A stretch of 64,000 nt of DNA, taken from contig NZ_KB907210.1 of the NCBI RefSeq assembly GCF_000381885.1, positions 320,104-384,103 on the forward strand, written 5' to 3'. Positions within the stretch are counted from its first letter, which is position 1. Every line of letters starts with the position of its first letter. Source of the DNA: Actinomadura atramentaria DSM 43919 (GTDB taxonomy: Bacteria; Actinomycetota; Actinomycetes; Streptosporangiales; Streptosporangiaceae). Both the position numbers and the translations under genes were made by a program. The notes beneath the pieces are model-generated. The model saw only the letters and a list, made by a program, of their open reading frames with translations. It had not been told where the DNA came from and searched no databases. This document shows, piece after piece, positions 33,195-41,232 of the stretch.

Positions 33195-33866
33195 TTACCG
33201 CGGCGGCAGGGCCGGGCCGCGGAGGGCCGCCAGAACTTCCCGGTACAGGTCCCGCCGGATCTTCGCGACGACTGAGCCGTCCTTGCCCGCCAGCCCGGCC
33301 GCCGCCTCGACCGCCGCCGGGACGACGTCCGCCTCCGCCGCCGCGCGCGCGACGATCCGCGCCGCCACCGCGTCGGCGGAGGTGTAGCGGCGGCCCGTCA
33401 CCATCGCCTCGTGCGCGACCGGCGCGCTCAGCCGCGCCCGCAGCAGCGCGTTCATGCCGGGCGTGAACGTCATGCCGAGATCGACCTCGGGCAGGCAGAA
33501 GTAGCCCCGGTCGTCGCGCATCACCGCGACGTCGTGGGTCAGGACGAGCATCGCCCCGGCCGCGAACGCGTGCCCGTTCACCGCCGCGACGGTCGGCACG
33601 GGCAGTTCCAGCAGCCGCGCGAACAGCACGTGGACCGAGTGCAGGTACTCCTCGAACTTCCCGCCGTTGGCCTGGAGCCATTCCAGGTCGAGGCCGTTGG
33701 AGTAGAACTTGCCGGTGCCCGTCGTGACGAGCGCGCGCGGGGCGTCCGCCTTCTCCACCTCGTCGAGGGCGGTGTGCGCGGCCGCGAGGAAGTCGGGGTG
33801 GAAGCGGTTCTCCCCGGCGTCGAAGCGCAGCACGAACACGTCGCCGTCGCGCTGGAGGTCGATCAT
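33195..33866 (-). CDS. enoyl-CoA hydratase/isomerase family protein
   Basis: A short 223-residue crotonase-fold protein. The oxyanion-hole stretches are recognisable: GKFYSNGLDLEWL and AAVNGHAFAAGAMLVLTHDVAVM. The LPEVDLGMTFTPGMNALL part resembles delta3,delta2-enoyl-CoA isomerases more than hydratases, since the usual catalytic Glu pair of hydratases is not obvious. It lacks the full C-terminal trimerisation helices of 260-residue members. The ATG has AGGAG seven bases upstream. It is divergent from the TetR gene, and two perfect operator palindromes lie over its promoter region. Confidence 0.88.
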   Translation of the reverse strand: MIDLQRDGDVFVLRFDAGENRFHPDFLAAAHTALDEVEKADAPRALVTTGTGKFYSNGLDLEWLQANGGKFEEYLHSVHVLFARLLELPVPTVAAVNGHAFAAGAMLVLTHDVAVMRDDRGYFCLPEVDLGMTFTPGMNALLRARLSAPVAHEAMVTGRRYTSADAVAARIVARAAAEADVVPAAVEAAAGLAGKDGSVVAKIRRDLYREVLAALRGPALPPR

Positions 33867-33907
33867 CTGCGGTCTCCTTCGTCTGGTCCCGACCGAACCC
33901 TACCTGT

Positions 33908-33983
33908 ATGACGTCCGTCATAACCCAGCGTGACTATGACGTCCGTCATGGTCAACCCACAACGCTTATGATGAATGTCATAA
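33908..33983. promoter_or_regulatory. three TetR operator palindromes in the divergent promoter
   Basis: Two identical perfect palindromic cores, ATGACG-tc-CGTCAT, lie at 33908-33921 and 33936-33949, each inside a TATGACGTCCGTCAT context. A third, weaker one, TTATGA-tgaatg-TCATAA, is at 33966-33983. Centres are 28 and 31-32 bp apart. The second overlaps the spacer of a minus-strand promoter (TTGACC at 33955-33950, CACGCT at 33932-33927) for the enoyl-CoA hydratase. The third lies eight bases before the TetR ATG and contains a TATGAT -10-like hexamer. This is the layout expected for a TetR that represses itself and its neighbour. Confidence 0.8.
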
Positions 33984-33990
33984 TCGGTGC

Positions 33991-34560
33991 ATGGGGACCG
34001 ACAGCCGGGAACGCATGGTGCGCAGCGCCGCCTACCTCTTCCGCGAGCGCGGGTACTCGGGCACCGGGTTCCGGGACGTCATCGCGCACAGCGGCGCGCC
34101 GCGCGGCTCGATCTACCACCACTTCCCCGGCGGCAAGGTGCAGCTCGCCGAGGACGCCGTGCGCTACGCCGGGGAGTTCCTGAACGCGGGCATCGAGGCG
34201 GCCGTCGAGGGCCGCGACGCGGCGACGGCGGTGGACGCGTTCACCGGCTGGTGGCGGCAGGTGCTGGTGAAGAGCGAGTTCCGGGCGGGCTGCCCGGTCG
34301 CGGCGGTGACCGTCGAGTCGCACGACGAGGCCCCGCAGCTCGCGGCGGCGGCCGCGCGCGCGTTCGACCGCTGGGCGGACACCCTGGCCACGGGCCTGGC
34401 CAACGCGGGCGTGCCCGACGACCGCGCGGCCCGGCTGGCGCGGCTCATCGTGGCGTCGGTCGAGGGCGCGACGATCCTGTGCCGCGCGCACCGCTCGGTG
34501 GACCCGCTGGACGACGTCGTCCGCGAGCTGAAGACCCTGGTCACGGCGGCGGCCGGGTGA
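33991..34560 (+). CDS. TetR-family repressor
   Basis: A 189-residue TetR regulator with the N-terminal helix-turn-helix (RMVRSAAYLFRERGYSGTGF, then DVIAHSGAPRGSIYHHF) and a C-terminal ligand domain (including TLATGLANAGVPDDRAARLA) of the LmrA/YxaF-like kind. It is divergent from the enoyl-CoA hydratase and F420-enzyme genes, which it most likely controls through the three palindromes in between. No Shine-Dalgarno is seen; CATAAT six bases before the ATG could give a leaderless mRNA. Its stop is 13 bp from the convergent aroQ stop, with a 12-bp CGCCGCGCGGCG palindrome between them. Confidence 0.93.
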   Translation: MGTDSRERMVRSAAYLFRERGYSGTGFRDVIAHSGAPRGSIYHHFPGGKVQLAEDAVRYAGEFLNAGIEAAVEGRDAATAVDAFTGWWRQVLVKSEFRAGCPVAAVTVESHDEAPQLAAAAARAFDRWADTLATGLANAGVPDDRAARLARLIVASVEGATILCRAHRSVDPLDDVVRELKTLVTAAAG

Positions 34561-34573
34561 CCGCCGCGCGGCG

Positions 34574-35038
34574 TCAGCCCGCGTTCTCCGCGAGCTGCTC
34601 GGCGATGGCCTGGAGCGCCAGCACGTAGGACGTCAGGCCGAACCCGGCGATCGTGCCGGTCGCGACGCCCGCGACGACCGAGGTGTGGCGGAACTCCTCG
34701 CGGGCCGCCGGGTTGGAGATGTGGACCTCGACGAGCGGGGCGGTGCGCTGGGCGAGCGCGTCGCGCAGCGCGTACGAGTAGTGCGTGAACGCGGCCGGGT
34801 TCAGCACGACCGGCAGCCGCTCGTCGGCGGCCTCGTGGACCCAGCGGACCAGCTCGGCCTCGTCGTCGGTCTGCCGGACCTCGGCGTGCAGGTCGAGGCG
34901 GCGGGCGGTGTCGCGGCAGAGCGCCGCGAGGTCCTCGAACGTCGCGGAGCCGTACACGTCGGGCTCGCGGACGCCGAGGCGGCGCAGGTTCGGTCCGTTG
35001 AGGACCAGGACGCGGCGGGGGCTGGCGTCGGCGGTCAC
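34574..35038 (-). CDS. aroQ: type II 3-dehydroquinate dehydratase
   Basis: AroQ dehydrates 3-dehydroquinate to 3-dehydroshikimate, step three of the shikimate pathway. The 154-residue protein has [20 protein letters not shown] with the active-site Tyr at the end, [23 protein letters not shown] and the His in EEFRHTSV, all typical of the dodecameric type II enzymes. The GTG start overlaps the aroB stop (GTGA). The longer frame upstream is only a shadow of aroB. It is the last gene of the aroC-aroK-aroB-aroQ operon. Confidence 0.96.
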   Translation of the reverse strand: MTADASPRRVLVLNGPNLRRLGVREPDVYGSATFEDLAALCRDTARRLDLHAEVRQTDDEAELVRWVHEAADERLPVVLNPAAFTHYSYALRDALAQRTAPLVEVHISNPAAREEFRHTSVVAGVATGTIAGFGLTSYVLALQAIAEQLAENAG

Positions 35039-36111
35039 CGGGCGACCCTTCCGTAGGCGGCGCGCAGCGTCTCCTCGTCGGGGGCCTCCAGGCGGCCGGG
35101 CTCGGCCACGCCGTCGAGGACCACGAAGCGCAGGGTCGCGCCGCGCGACTTCTTGTCGATGGACATCGCGGCGCGCAGCTCGGGCCACTCCGCGCCGGAG
35201 TAGGACGTGGGCAGGCCGACCGAGCGCAGCACCGCGCGGTGCCGTTCGGCGACGGCCGGGTCGAGGCGGCCCGCGAGCACGGCCAGCTCGGCGGCGTACA
35301 CCATGCCGATCGCGACGGCGTCGCCGTGCCGGAAGCGGTAGTCCTCGGCCTTCTCGATGGCGTGCGCGAGGGTGTGGCCGTAGTTCAGGATCTCCCGCAG
35401 GCCGCTCTCCTTGAGATCGGCGGAGACGACGTCGGCCTTGACCCGCACCGCGCGCTCGACGAGTTCGCGGGTGTGCGGGCCGTCCGGGCGGGCGGCGCCC
35501 TCGGGGTCCTTCTCGACCAGGTCGAGGATGGCCGGGTCCGCGATGAACCCCGCCTTGACCACCTCGGCGAGGCCGCTGACGTAGTCCGCGCGGTCCAGCG
35601 TGCCGAGCGCCGCCAGGTCGCACAGGACGCCCGCGGGCGGGTGGAACGCGCCGACGAGGTTCTTGCCCGCCGGGATGTTGATGCCGGTCTTGCCGCCGAC
35701 CGCCGCGTCCACCATGCCGAGCAGCGTGGTGGGCAGCAGGACCGCGCGCACGCCGCGCAGCCACGACGCGGCGGCGAAGCCCGCCAGGTCGGTGGTCGCG
35801 CCGCCGCCCACGGCGACGACGACGTCGGTGCGCGTCATCCCGGCGGCCGCGAACTCCTGCCACAGCATGAACAGGACGCTGGAGGACTTGGCGGCCTCGC
35901 CGTCCGGGACGGGCAGCTCGCGGACGGTGTACCCGGTTCCGGCGAGCGCCGCGCGGACCGGGTCGGCCAGGCCCGTCAGCGGCGCGGGGAAGACCAGCGC
36001 GACGACGCGCGCCCGGTCCCCGATCAGCGCGGGCAGCTCCCCCGCCAGACCGGTGCCGATGAGGACGTCGTAGGGGTCGGCGCCGCCGACGTGGACGCGC
36101 GCGGCGGTCAC
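35035..36111 (-). CDS. aroB: 3-dehydroquinate synthase
   Basis: AroB converts DAHP to 3-dehydroquinate using NAD+ and a divalent metal. The 358-residue product shows the NAD-binding [19 protein letters not shown], the [18 protein letters not shown] loop, and the metal ligands: Glu in [13 protein letters not shown] and His in [12 protein letters not shown] His-rich motif [17 protein letters not shown] follows. It overlaps aroK and aroQ by four bases each (ATGA and GTGA). Confidence 0.97.
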   Translation of the reverse strand: MTAARVHVGGADPYDVLIGTGLAGELPALIGDRARVVALVFPAPLTGLADPVRAALAGTGYTVRELPVPDGEAAKSSSVLFMLWQEFAAAGMTRTDVVVAVGGGATTDLAGFAAASWLRGVRAVLLPTTLLGMVDAAVGGKTGINIPAGKNLVGAFHPPAGVLCDLAALGTLDRADYVSGLAEVVKAGFIADPAILDLVEKDPEGAARPDGPHTRELVERAVRVKADVVSADLKESGLREILNYGHTLAHAIEKAEDYRFRHGDAVAIGMVYAAELAVLAGRLDPAVAERHRAVLRSVGLPTSYSGAEWPELRAAMSIDKKSRGATLRFVVLDGVAEPGRLEAPDEETLRAAYGRVAR

Positions 36112-36638
36112 GCCGTCTCCCCGATCGCCGCGGCGATCTCGGCGGCGATGTCCGCCGGTTCGCGGCCGTCCGTCGCGACGCGCAGCGTCCCCAGCCGCTC
36201 GTACACCGGCAGCCGCTCCTCCAGCAGCTTGCGGAGCCGGCTGCGCGGGTTCAGCACCAGCAGCGGCCGCGCCCCGTCGAGCCCGACGCGCTTGACGGCC
36301 TCGCCCAGCTCGACGCTGAGGTACACGACCGTGTGGCCCGCCAGCAGCTCCTGCGTCTCGGCGGCGAGGACCGCCCCGCCGCCGAGCGCCAGCACGCCGT
36401 CGTGGCCGGACAGCGCGGCGGCGACGGCGGCGCGCTCCAGCGCCCGGAACGCCTCCTCGCCGTCGTCCACGAAGATCTCGCCGATCGGCTTGCCGGCGGC
36501 GGCCTCGGCGTCGGCGTCGGTGTCGCGGAACGCGACGCCGAGCCGGGCGGCGAGCGCCGCGCCCACGGTGGACTTGCCCGAGCCGGGCGGGCCGATCAGC
36601 ACCGCGCGGGGCCTGGTCGTCACAGCCGCACCCCTCAT
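36108..36638 (-). CDS. aroK: shikimate kinase
   Basis: AroK phosphorylates shikimate at the 3-hydroxyl. The 176-residue P-loop kinase has [18 protein letters not shown], the shikimate-binding Asp in FRDTDADAE, the [14 protein letters not shown] motif and the lid arginine in [13 protein letters not shown]. It overlaps aroC and aroB by four bases each, so the operon is tightly coupled. Confidence 0.96.
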   Translation of the reverse strand: MRGAAVTTRPRAVLIGPPGSGKSTVGAALAARLGVAFRDTDADAEAAAGKPIGEIFVDDGEEAFRALERAAVAAALSGHDGVLALGGGAVLAAETQELLAGHTVVYLSVELGEAVKRVGLDGARPLLVLNPRSRLRKLLEERLPVYERLGTLRVATDGREPADIAAEIAAAIGETA

Positions 36639-37813
36639 TTGATCGTCAGCGAGGACAGGTAGCCCCGCACGTTGCGGGCGGTCTCCTCGGCGGAGTCGCC
36701 GCCGAACTTCTCCAGCGCCGCGTCGGCGAGGACGAGCGCGACCATCGCCTCCGCGACGACGCCCGCGGCGGGCACCGCGGTGACGTCGCTGCGCTGGTTG
36801 ATGGCCTTGGCGGGCTCACCGGTGGCGGTGTCGATCGTGTCGAGGCGGCGCGGGACGGTCGAGATCGGCTTCATCGCCGCGCGGACCCGCAGCGGCTCGC
36901 CGGTGGTCATGCCGCCCTCGACGCCGCCCGCCCGGTTGGTGCGGCGGCGGACGCCGTCCGGGGTGGCGTCGATCTCGTCGTGGGCGCGGGAGCCGGGGCG
37001 GCGCGCGGTGGTGAACCCGTCGCCGACCTCGACGCCCTTGATGGCCTGGATGCCCATGAGGATTCCGGCGAGGCGCGCGTCGAGCCGCCGGTCCCAGTGG
37101 ACGTGGCTGCCGAGGCCCGGCGGGAGGCCGTAGGCGACGACCTCGACGACGCCGCCGACGGTGTCGCCCGCCCTCTTCAGCTCGTCCACGTGCGCGATCA
37201 TCGCGGCGGCGGCGTCGGGGTCGGCGCAGCGGACCGGGCTCTCGTCCACCAGCGCGAGGTCGTCCGGGCCGGGCAGGACGCCCGCGGGGGCCTCGATCTC
37301 GCCGAGCGCGACGACGTGGCTGAGGACGCGGACGCCGAGCACCTGGTCCAGGAACGCCTTGGCGACGGTGCCGAGCGCGACGCGCGCGGCGGTCTCGCGG
37401 GCGCTGGCGCGCTCCAGCACGGGCCGCGCGTCGGCGAAGCCGTACTTCTGCATGCCGACGAGGTCGGCATGGCCGGGGCGCGGCTGGGTGAGCGGCGCGT
37501 TGCGGGCCTGGGCCGCGAGCACGTCGGCGTCCACCGGGTCGGCGGACATCACCGTCTCCCACTTGGGCCACTCGGTGTTGCCGACCTGGATCGCGACGGG
37601 GCCGCCGAGCGTGACGCCGTGCCGGACGCCGCCGAGGATCGTCACCCGGTCCTGCTCGAACTTCATCCGGGCGCCCCGCCCGTGTCCGAGGCGGCGGCGG
37701 CGCAGTTCCTCGGCGATGTCGCCGGAGGTCACGCGCACGCCGGCCGGAAGGCCCTCCACGATGGCGGTGAGGGCCGGGCCATGCGACTCCCCCGCGGTCA
37801 ACCAGCGCAGCAT
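36635..37813 (-). CDS. aroC: chorismate synthase
   Basis: AroC eliminates phosphate from EPSP to make chorismate and needs reduced FMN. The 392-residue enzyme has the N-terminal [19 protein letters not shown], the [19 protein letters not shown] stretch, [36 protein letters not shown] and the C-terminal [18 protein letters not shown], with catalytic histidines in the first two. The ATG is seven bases after a TAGGAT -10, so the operon mRNA is likely leaderless. aroC is the first of four overlapping aro genes. Confidence 0.97.
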   Translation of the reverse strand: MLRWLTAGESHGPALTAIVEGLPAGVRVTSGDIAEELRRRRLGHGRGARMKFEQDRVTILGGVRHGVTLGGPVAIQVGNTEWPKWETVMSADPVDADVLAAQARNAPLTQPRPGHADLVGMQKYGFADARPVLERASARETAARVALGTVAKAFLDQVLGVRVLSHVVALGEIEAPAGVLPGPDDLALVDESPVRCADPDAAAAMIAHVDELKRAGDTVGGVVEVVAYGLPPGLGSHVHWDRRLDARLAGILMGIQAIKGVEVGDGFTTARRPGSRAHDEIDATPDGVRRRTNRAGGVEGGMTTGEPLRVRAAMKPISTVPRRLDTIDTATGEPAKAINQRSDVTAVPAAGVVAEAMVALVLADAALEKFGGDSAEETARNVRGYLSSLTIK

Positions 37814-37820
37814 GCCCTAG

Positions 37821-37826
37821 ATCCTA
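37821..37826 (-). promoter_or_regulatory. -10 element TAGGAT, leaderless aroC promoter
   Basis: TAGGAT on the minus strand is followed by seven bases and the aroC ATG at 37813. The position predicts transcription starting at or next to the start codon. No convincing -35 is seen upstream. Confidence 0.62.
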
Positions 37827-37885
37827 TTGAGTCGCGGGGCGTCCCCGGGCACCTGTCCACACCGTGAGAAACGGGACGTTCCGGG

Positions 37886-38257
37886 CTAGTCCTCGTCGGG
37901 CGGGGCGGCGCCGGCGTCCGCGGCCCGCAGCGCGACCTCCAGCTCGTCCAGGTACAGGTGGTCCGAGCGGACCTGCCCGCTGCGGTACGCCGCGCGGCCG
38001 ACGAGCTGCGCCGCGACCGGGACGGTCGTGAGCTGGAGCAGCACGATCAGCACGATCGTCGTCAGCACGCCCGGCGAGGGGAACTTGACGGCGACCGCGA
38101 CGAGGATCAGCACGATCCCGATCGCCTGCGGTTTCGTGGCGGCGTGCATCCGCGACGCCAGGTCCGGCAGCAGCACCATGCCGAGTCCGGCGCTGAGCGC
38201 GGCGAGCGCGCCCGCCAGCAGGAACACCGCGATGACCACGGTCCCGATGGTGCTCAC
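37886..38257 (-). CDS. mnhG: Mrp antiporter subunit MnhG
   Basis: A 123-residue membrane protein, the last subunit gene of the Na+/H+ antiporter operon. It has three hydrophobic segments, with the family signature GMVLLPDLASRMHAATKPQAIG between the first and second (in the loop around residues 26-46). MnhG/PhaG subunits are part of the hetero-oligomeric Mrp complex. The acidic C-terminus is extended. It overlaps mnhF by four bases. Confidence 0.93.
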   Translation of the reverse strand: MSTIGTVVIAVFLLAGALAALSAGLGMVLLPDLASRMHAATKPQAIGIVLILVAVAVKFPSPGVLTTIVLIVLLQLTTVPVAAQLVGRAAYRSGQVRSDHLYLDELEVALRAADAGAAPPDED

Positions 38258-38532
38258 CGGTCGCCCTCCACATCCTGGTCGCGGTAGATCATGAACCGGG
38301 CGATGCCCGTGGAGCCGGTGAAGCCGACGAGCGACAGGACGAGCATCGTCACCAGCTCCCAGTGCTCGCCCGCCGAGATCATCCCCACGCCGAGCCCGGC
38401 CATCATGACGGCGACGAGCACGTCGAGCGCGACGGCCCGGTCCAGCATCGACGGCCCGTGGACGAGCCGGAGCAGCGTGAGCAGCGCCGCCGCGACGAGC
38501 AGCGCCCAGACGATCGTGAGCACGACGGTCAC
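38254..38532 (-). CDS. mnhF: Mrp antiporter subunit MnhF
   Basis: This 92-residue protein has three membrane segments and the MnhF/PhaF signature: a Gly-Pro-Ser-Met-Leu-Asp-Arg-Ala-Val-Ala-Leu-Asp stretch after the first helix, which is highly conserved. The GTG start at 38532 overlaps the mnhE stop (GTGA). The frame is open further upstream but only as a shadow of mnhE. It is a small structural subunit of the Mrp complex. Confidence 0.92.
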   Translation of the reverse strand: MTVVLTIVWALLVAAALLTLLRLVHGPSMLDRAVALDVLVAVMMAGLGVGMISAGEHWELVTMLVLSLVGFTGSTGIARFMIYRDQDVEGDR

Positions 38533-39089
38533 GGCCGCCCCCCGCCGATCGCCCGCTGGTCCTCGCGGGTGCCGAACGCCCGGACGACCCGCGCCTCGAC
38601 CGCCAGGACGTCCCGGCGGACCAGCGCGACGGCCTCGTCGTCGGCGACGCCGAGCGCGTGGATGAACAGCGTGGCCGGGGTGCGCCGGATGTCCACGATG
38701 ACCGTCCCGGGCGTCGCGGACAGCGCGATGGACGTGAGCGCGGTGACCAGGTCGGAGTGGCTGCGCAGCCGCACCTCCAGCACCGAGTTGACCCGGCCGG
38801 GGCGGCCCGTCCCGACCGTCTGCCAGGCGAGCGGCCCGACGCTGCGGAGCAGGTCGAAGCCGAACCGCGCGACGAACCGCGCGATCCCGACCGGCCGGAA
38901 CCGCAGGCCGGGGTCCATCGGCGGGAACGGGAAGACCAGGACGAGCAGCACGGCCAGCACCAGCCCCGCGACGACGCCGCCGGGCGTCGGGCGGTCCCAG
39001 AGCAGCACCCAGATCACGGTGAGCCACGCGACCAGGGGGAACTGGATCGAGCGCGAGCCGATGCGGAGCGTGAACGGCGGCCGGGACAT
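38529..39089 (-). CDS. mnhE: Mrp antiporter subunit MnhE
   Basis: A 186-residue subunit with N-terminal membrane segments (about residues 19-55), followed by the conserved cytoplasmic MnhE domain. The domain includes ALTSIALSATPGTVIVDI and TLFIHALGVADDE, the hallmark Thr-Pro-Gly-Thr and the His-x-Leu-x-Val pattern. The ATG shares one base with the mnhD stop (TGATG). Position, length and motifs all match the family. Confidence 0.92.
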   Translation of the reverse strand: MSRPPFTLRIGSRSIQFPLVAWLTVIWVLLWDRPTPGGVVAGLVLAVLLVLVFPFPPMDPGLRFRPVGIARFVARFGFDLLRSVGPLAWQTVGTGRPGRVNSVLEVRLRSHSDLVTALTSIALSATPGTVIVDIRRTPATLFIHALGVADDEAVALVRRDVLAVEARVVRAFGTREDQRAIGGGRP

Positions 39090-40678
39090 CAGTGGCCTCC
39101 CAGCGGTTCGGGGCGGACGGCGTCGGTGTAGTGGGCGGGGACCGCCAGCTCGTCGGCGGCCCGGTCGGTGAGCGCGACGAGCGGCCCGCCGAAGACCGTG
39201 TAGCCGACGCCGAGCGCGACGAGCGCGACGGACGCGCCGATCATGGCGGGCGGCAGCCCGGCGGTGACCACGTGCGGTTCCTCCTCGTCCAGCAGGCCCG
39301 GCGCGTCGGCGCCCGCGTCGGCGCGGACGTCGCTGACGACGCGCCGCCCCGCGAGCGCGTGCGGCGTGCGCCAGAACGCCTGGTTCCAGACCTTCACGAG
39401 CGCGTACAGCGTGAGCAGGCTGGTCACCAGCGACCCGGCGACGAGCGCGTACACCAGCGGGCCGCCCTGCGCGACGGCCGCGCGGATCAGCGCGAGCTTG
39501 CCGAGGAACCCCGGCAGCGGCGGGATGCCGCCGAGGTTCATCGCGGCGACGAAGAACAGCACGCCGACGAGCGGCGCGGTGCGGGCGAGGCCGCCGAGCC
39601 GTTCCAGGGACGTGCTGCCGCCGCGCCGCTCGATGAGCCCGGCGATGAGGAACAGCGTCGTCTGGACCGTGATGTGGTGGACGACGTAGAAGATCGTCGC
39701 GGCGACGGCCGCGCGGGTGCCCATCGCCGTCCCGAAGATCATGTAGCCGATGTGGCTGACCAGCGTGAACGACAGCAGCCGTTTGATGTCCACCTGCACC
39801 ATCGCGCCGAGCACGCCGACGAGCATGCTCGCGAGCGCGACGGCCAGCAGCGGCTCGCGCAGCGCGTGGCCGGGGAACAGCAGCGTCTCGGTGCGGATGA
39901 CGCCGTAGATCCCGATCTTGGTGAGGAGCCCGGCGAACACGGCGGTGACGGGCGCGGGCGCGGTCGGGTATGAGTCGGGCAGCCACATCGACAGCGGGAA
40001 CACGGCCGCCTTGACGCCGAACGCGGTGAGCAGCATCAGCTCGGCGAGGCGCGCGACGCCCTCCGGCAGCTCCCGGACGCGCTCGGCGAGCTGCGCCAGG
40101 TTCATCGTGCCGGTCGCGGCGTACAGGACGGCGATGGCGATGAGGAACAGCAGCGACGACAGCAGCGCGACGATGATGTACGTCGTCCCGGACCGGATGC
40201 GCGCCGACGTCCCGCCCAGCGTGATCAGCACGAAGCTCGCCATCAGCATGATCTCGAACCCGACGAACAGGTTGAACAGGTCGCCCGCGAGGAAGCTGTC
40301 CGCGACGCCCGCGACCAGCAGGAGGAACGTCGGGTGGAACACCGACAGCGGGGTGACCGGCTCGTCGTCGGTGATGTCCTGCGCGATGGCGTAGACCATC
40401 ACGCCCAGCGTCACGGCGGCGGACACGACGAGCATCGTCCCCGACAGCCGGTCCGCGACGAGCGTGATGCCGACCGGCGCGCGCCAGCCGCCGAGCTGGG
40501 TGGCGTGCGGGCCGTGCCGGTCGGCCTCGACGAGCAGCGCCACGCCGATGCCGAGGACCGCGCCGAGCACGGCCAGGCTGATGCCGCGCTGCATCACCGG
40601 GTGGCGCGGCCCGAGGACGATCTTGACGGCGGCGGCCAGCATCGGCAGCAGGACCGGCATCGGCAGCAGGGCGTTCAC
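39089..40678 (-). CDS. mnhD: Mrp antiporter subunit MnhD
   Basis: MnhD is a proton-antiporter subunit related to complex I NuoM/NuoN. The 529-residue protein has about 14 membrane helices. The Proton_antipo_M core is visible: LFVGFEIMLMASFVLITLGG with the conserved Glu, FGVKAAVFPLSMWLPDSYP with the key Lys and Pro residues, and LLTKIGIYGVIR. It overlaps mnhC by four bases. Together with MnhA it is thought to carry the proton path. Confidence 0.95.
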   Translation of the reverse strand: MNALLPMPVLLPMLAAAVKIVLGPRHPVMQRGISLAVLGAVLGIGVALLVEADRHGPHATQLGGWRAPVGITLVADRLSGTMLVVSAAVTLGVMVYAIAQDITDDEPVTPLSVFHPTFLLLVAGVADSFLAGDLFNLFVGFEIMLMASFVLITLGGTSARIRSGTTYIIVALLSSLLFLIAIAVLYAATGTMNLAQLAERVRELPEGVARLAELMLLTAFGVKAAVFPLSMWLPDSYPTAPAPVTAVFAGLLTKIGIYGVIRTETLLFPGHALREPLLAVALASMLVGVLGAMVQVDIKRLLSFTLVSHIGYMIFGTAMGTRAAVAATIFYVVHHITVQTTLFLIAGLIERRGGSTSLERLGGLARTAPLVGVLFFVAAMNLGGIPPLPGFLGKLALIRAAVAQGGPLVYALVAGSLVTSLLTLYALVKVWNQAFWRTPHALAGRRVVSDVRADAGADAPGLLDEEEPHVVTAGLPPAMIGASVALVALGVGYTVFGGPLVALTDRAADELAVPAHYTDAVRPEPLGGH

Positions 40679-41232
40679 CGCGCGCCCCCGCCCCCGCGCG
40701 CGGCCGGGTCCTCGGGGTAGTCGTCGATGCGGGCCGGGTCGTCGACGGCCCGGCGGCGGCGCTCCTCGCGGATGCCCGCGCGCAGGTCGGCGCGGGCCCG
40801 CCGGATGTGCCGCCGCTGCGCGCGCGACCAGGCGCGGAACTCGCGGCGCTGCTCGCGGATCTGGGTGCGCAGCTCCTGGTCGCCGCGGGTGACGCGCCGG
40901 TCCTCGATGTCGTCGCGGACCTCGTCGTCGCCGGTGAGCCGCCCGCTGCGGTAGGCGATGGCGAACACGAACGCGGCGGACGCGAGCGAGATGACGATCG
41001 AGGTGAGGATCATCGCCTGCGGGAGCGGGTCGCTGAACGGCGCGCGGGTGTGGCCGCCCCGGATCGGGGCCTTTCCGGCGTGCCCGCCGGTGGACAGGAT
41101 CAGCACGTTCGCGCCGTTCCCGGCGAGCAGGATGCCGATGACGAGCCGGGTGAGGCTGCGCTCCATCATCAGCAGGAGCCCGCAGGCGAACAGCGCGCCG
41201 CCGGTCGCGGCGAGCGTGATGGACGGGCTCAC
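40675..41232 (-). CDS. mnhC: Mrp antiporter subunit MnhC with long charged tail
   Basis: MnhC is related to complex I NuoK. The first about 110 residues hold three membrane helices with NuoK-like signatures: LLLMMERSLTRLVIGILLAGNGANVLIL and DPLPQAMILTSIVISLA (shown in part). Unusually, the 185-residue product continues with about 70 residues of very charged, Arg/Glu-rich sequence (from about residue 115, for example ELRTQIREQRREFRAW) that probably form a cytoplasmic helix; many MnhC proteins stop near 115-130. The GTG start at 41232 overlaps the mnhA stop (GTGA). Confidence 0.92.
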   Translation of the reverse strand: MSPSITLAATGGALFACGLLLMMERSLTRLVIGILLAGNGANVLILSTGGHAGKAPIRGGHTRAPFSDPLPQAMILTSIVISLASAAFVFAIAYRSGRLTGDDEVRDDIEDRRVTRGDQELRTQIREQRREFRAWSRAQRRHIRRARADLRAGIREERRRRAVDDPARIDDYPEDPAARGGGGAR

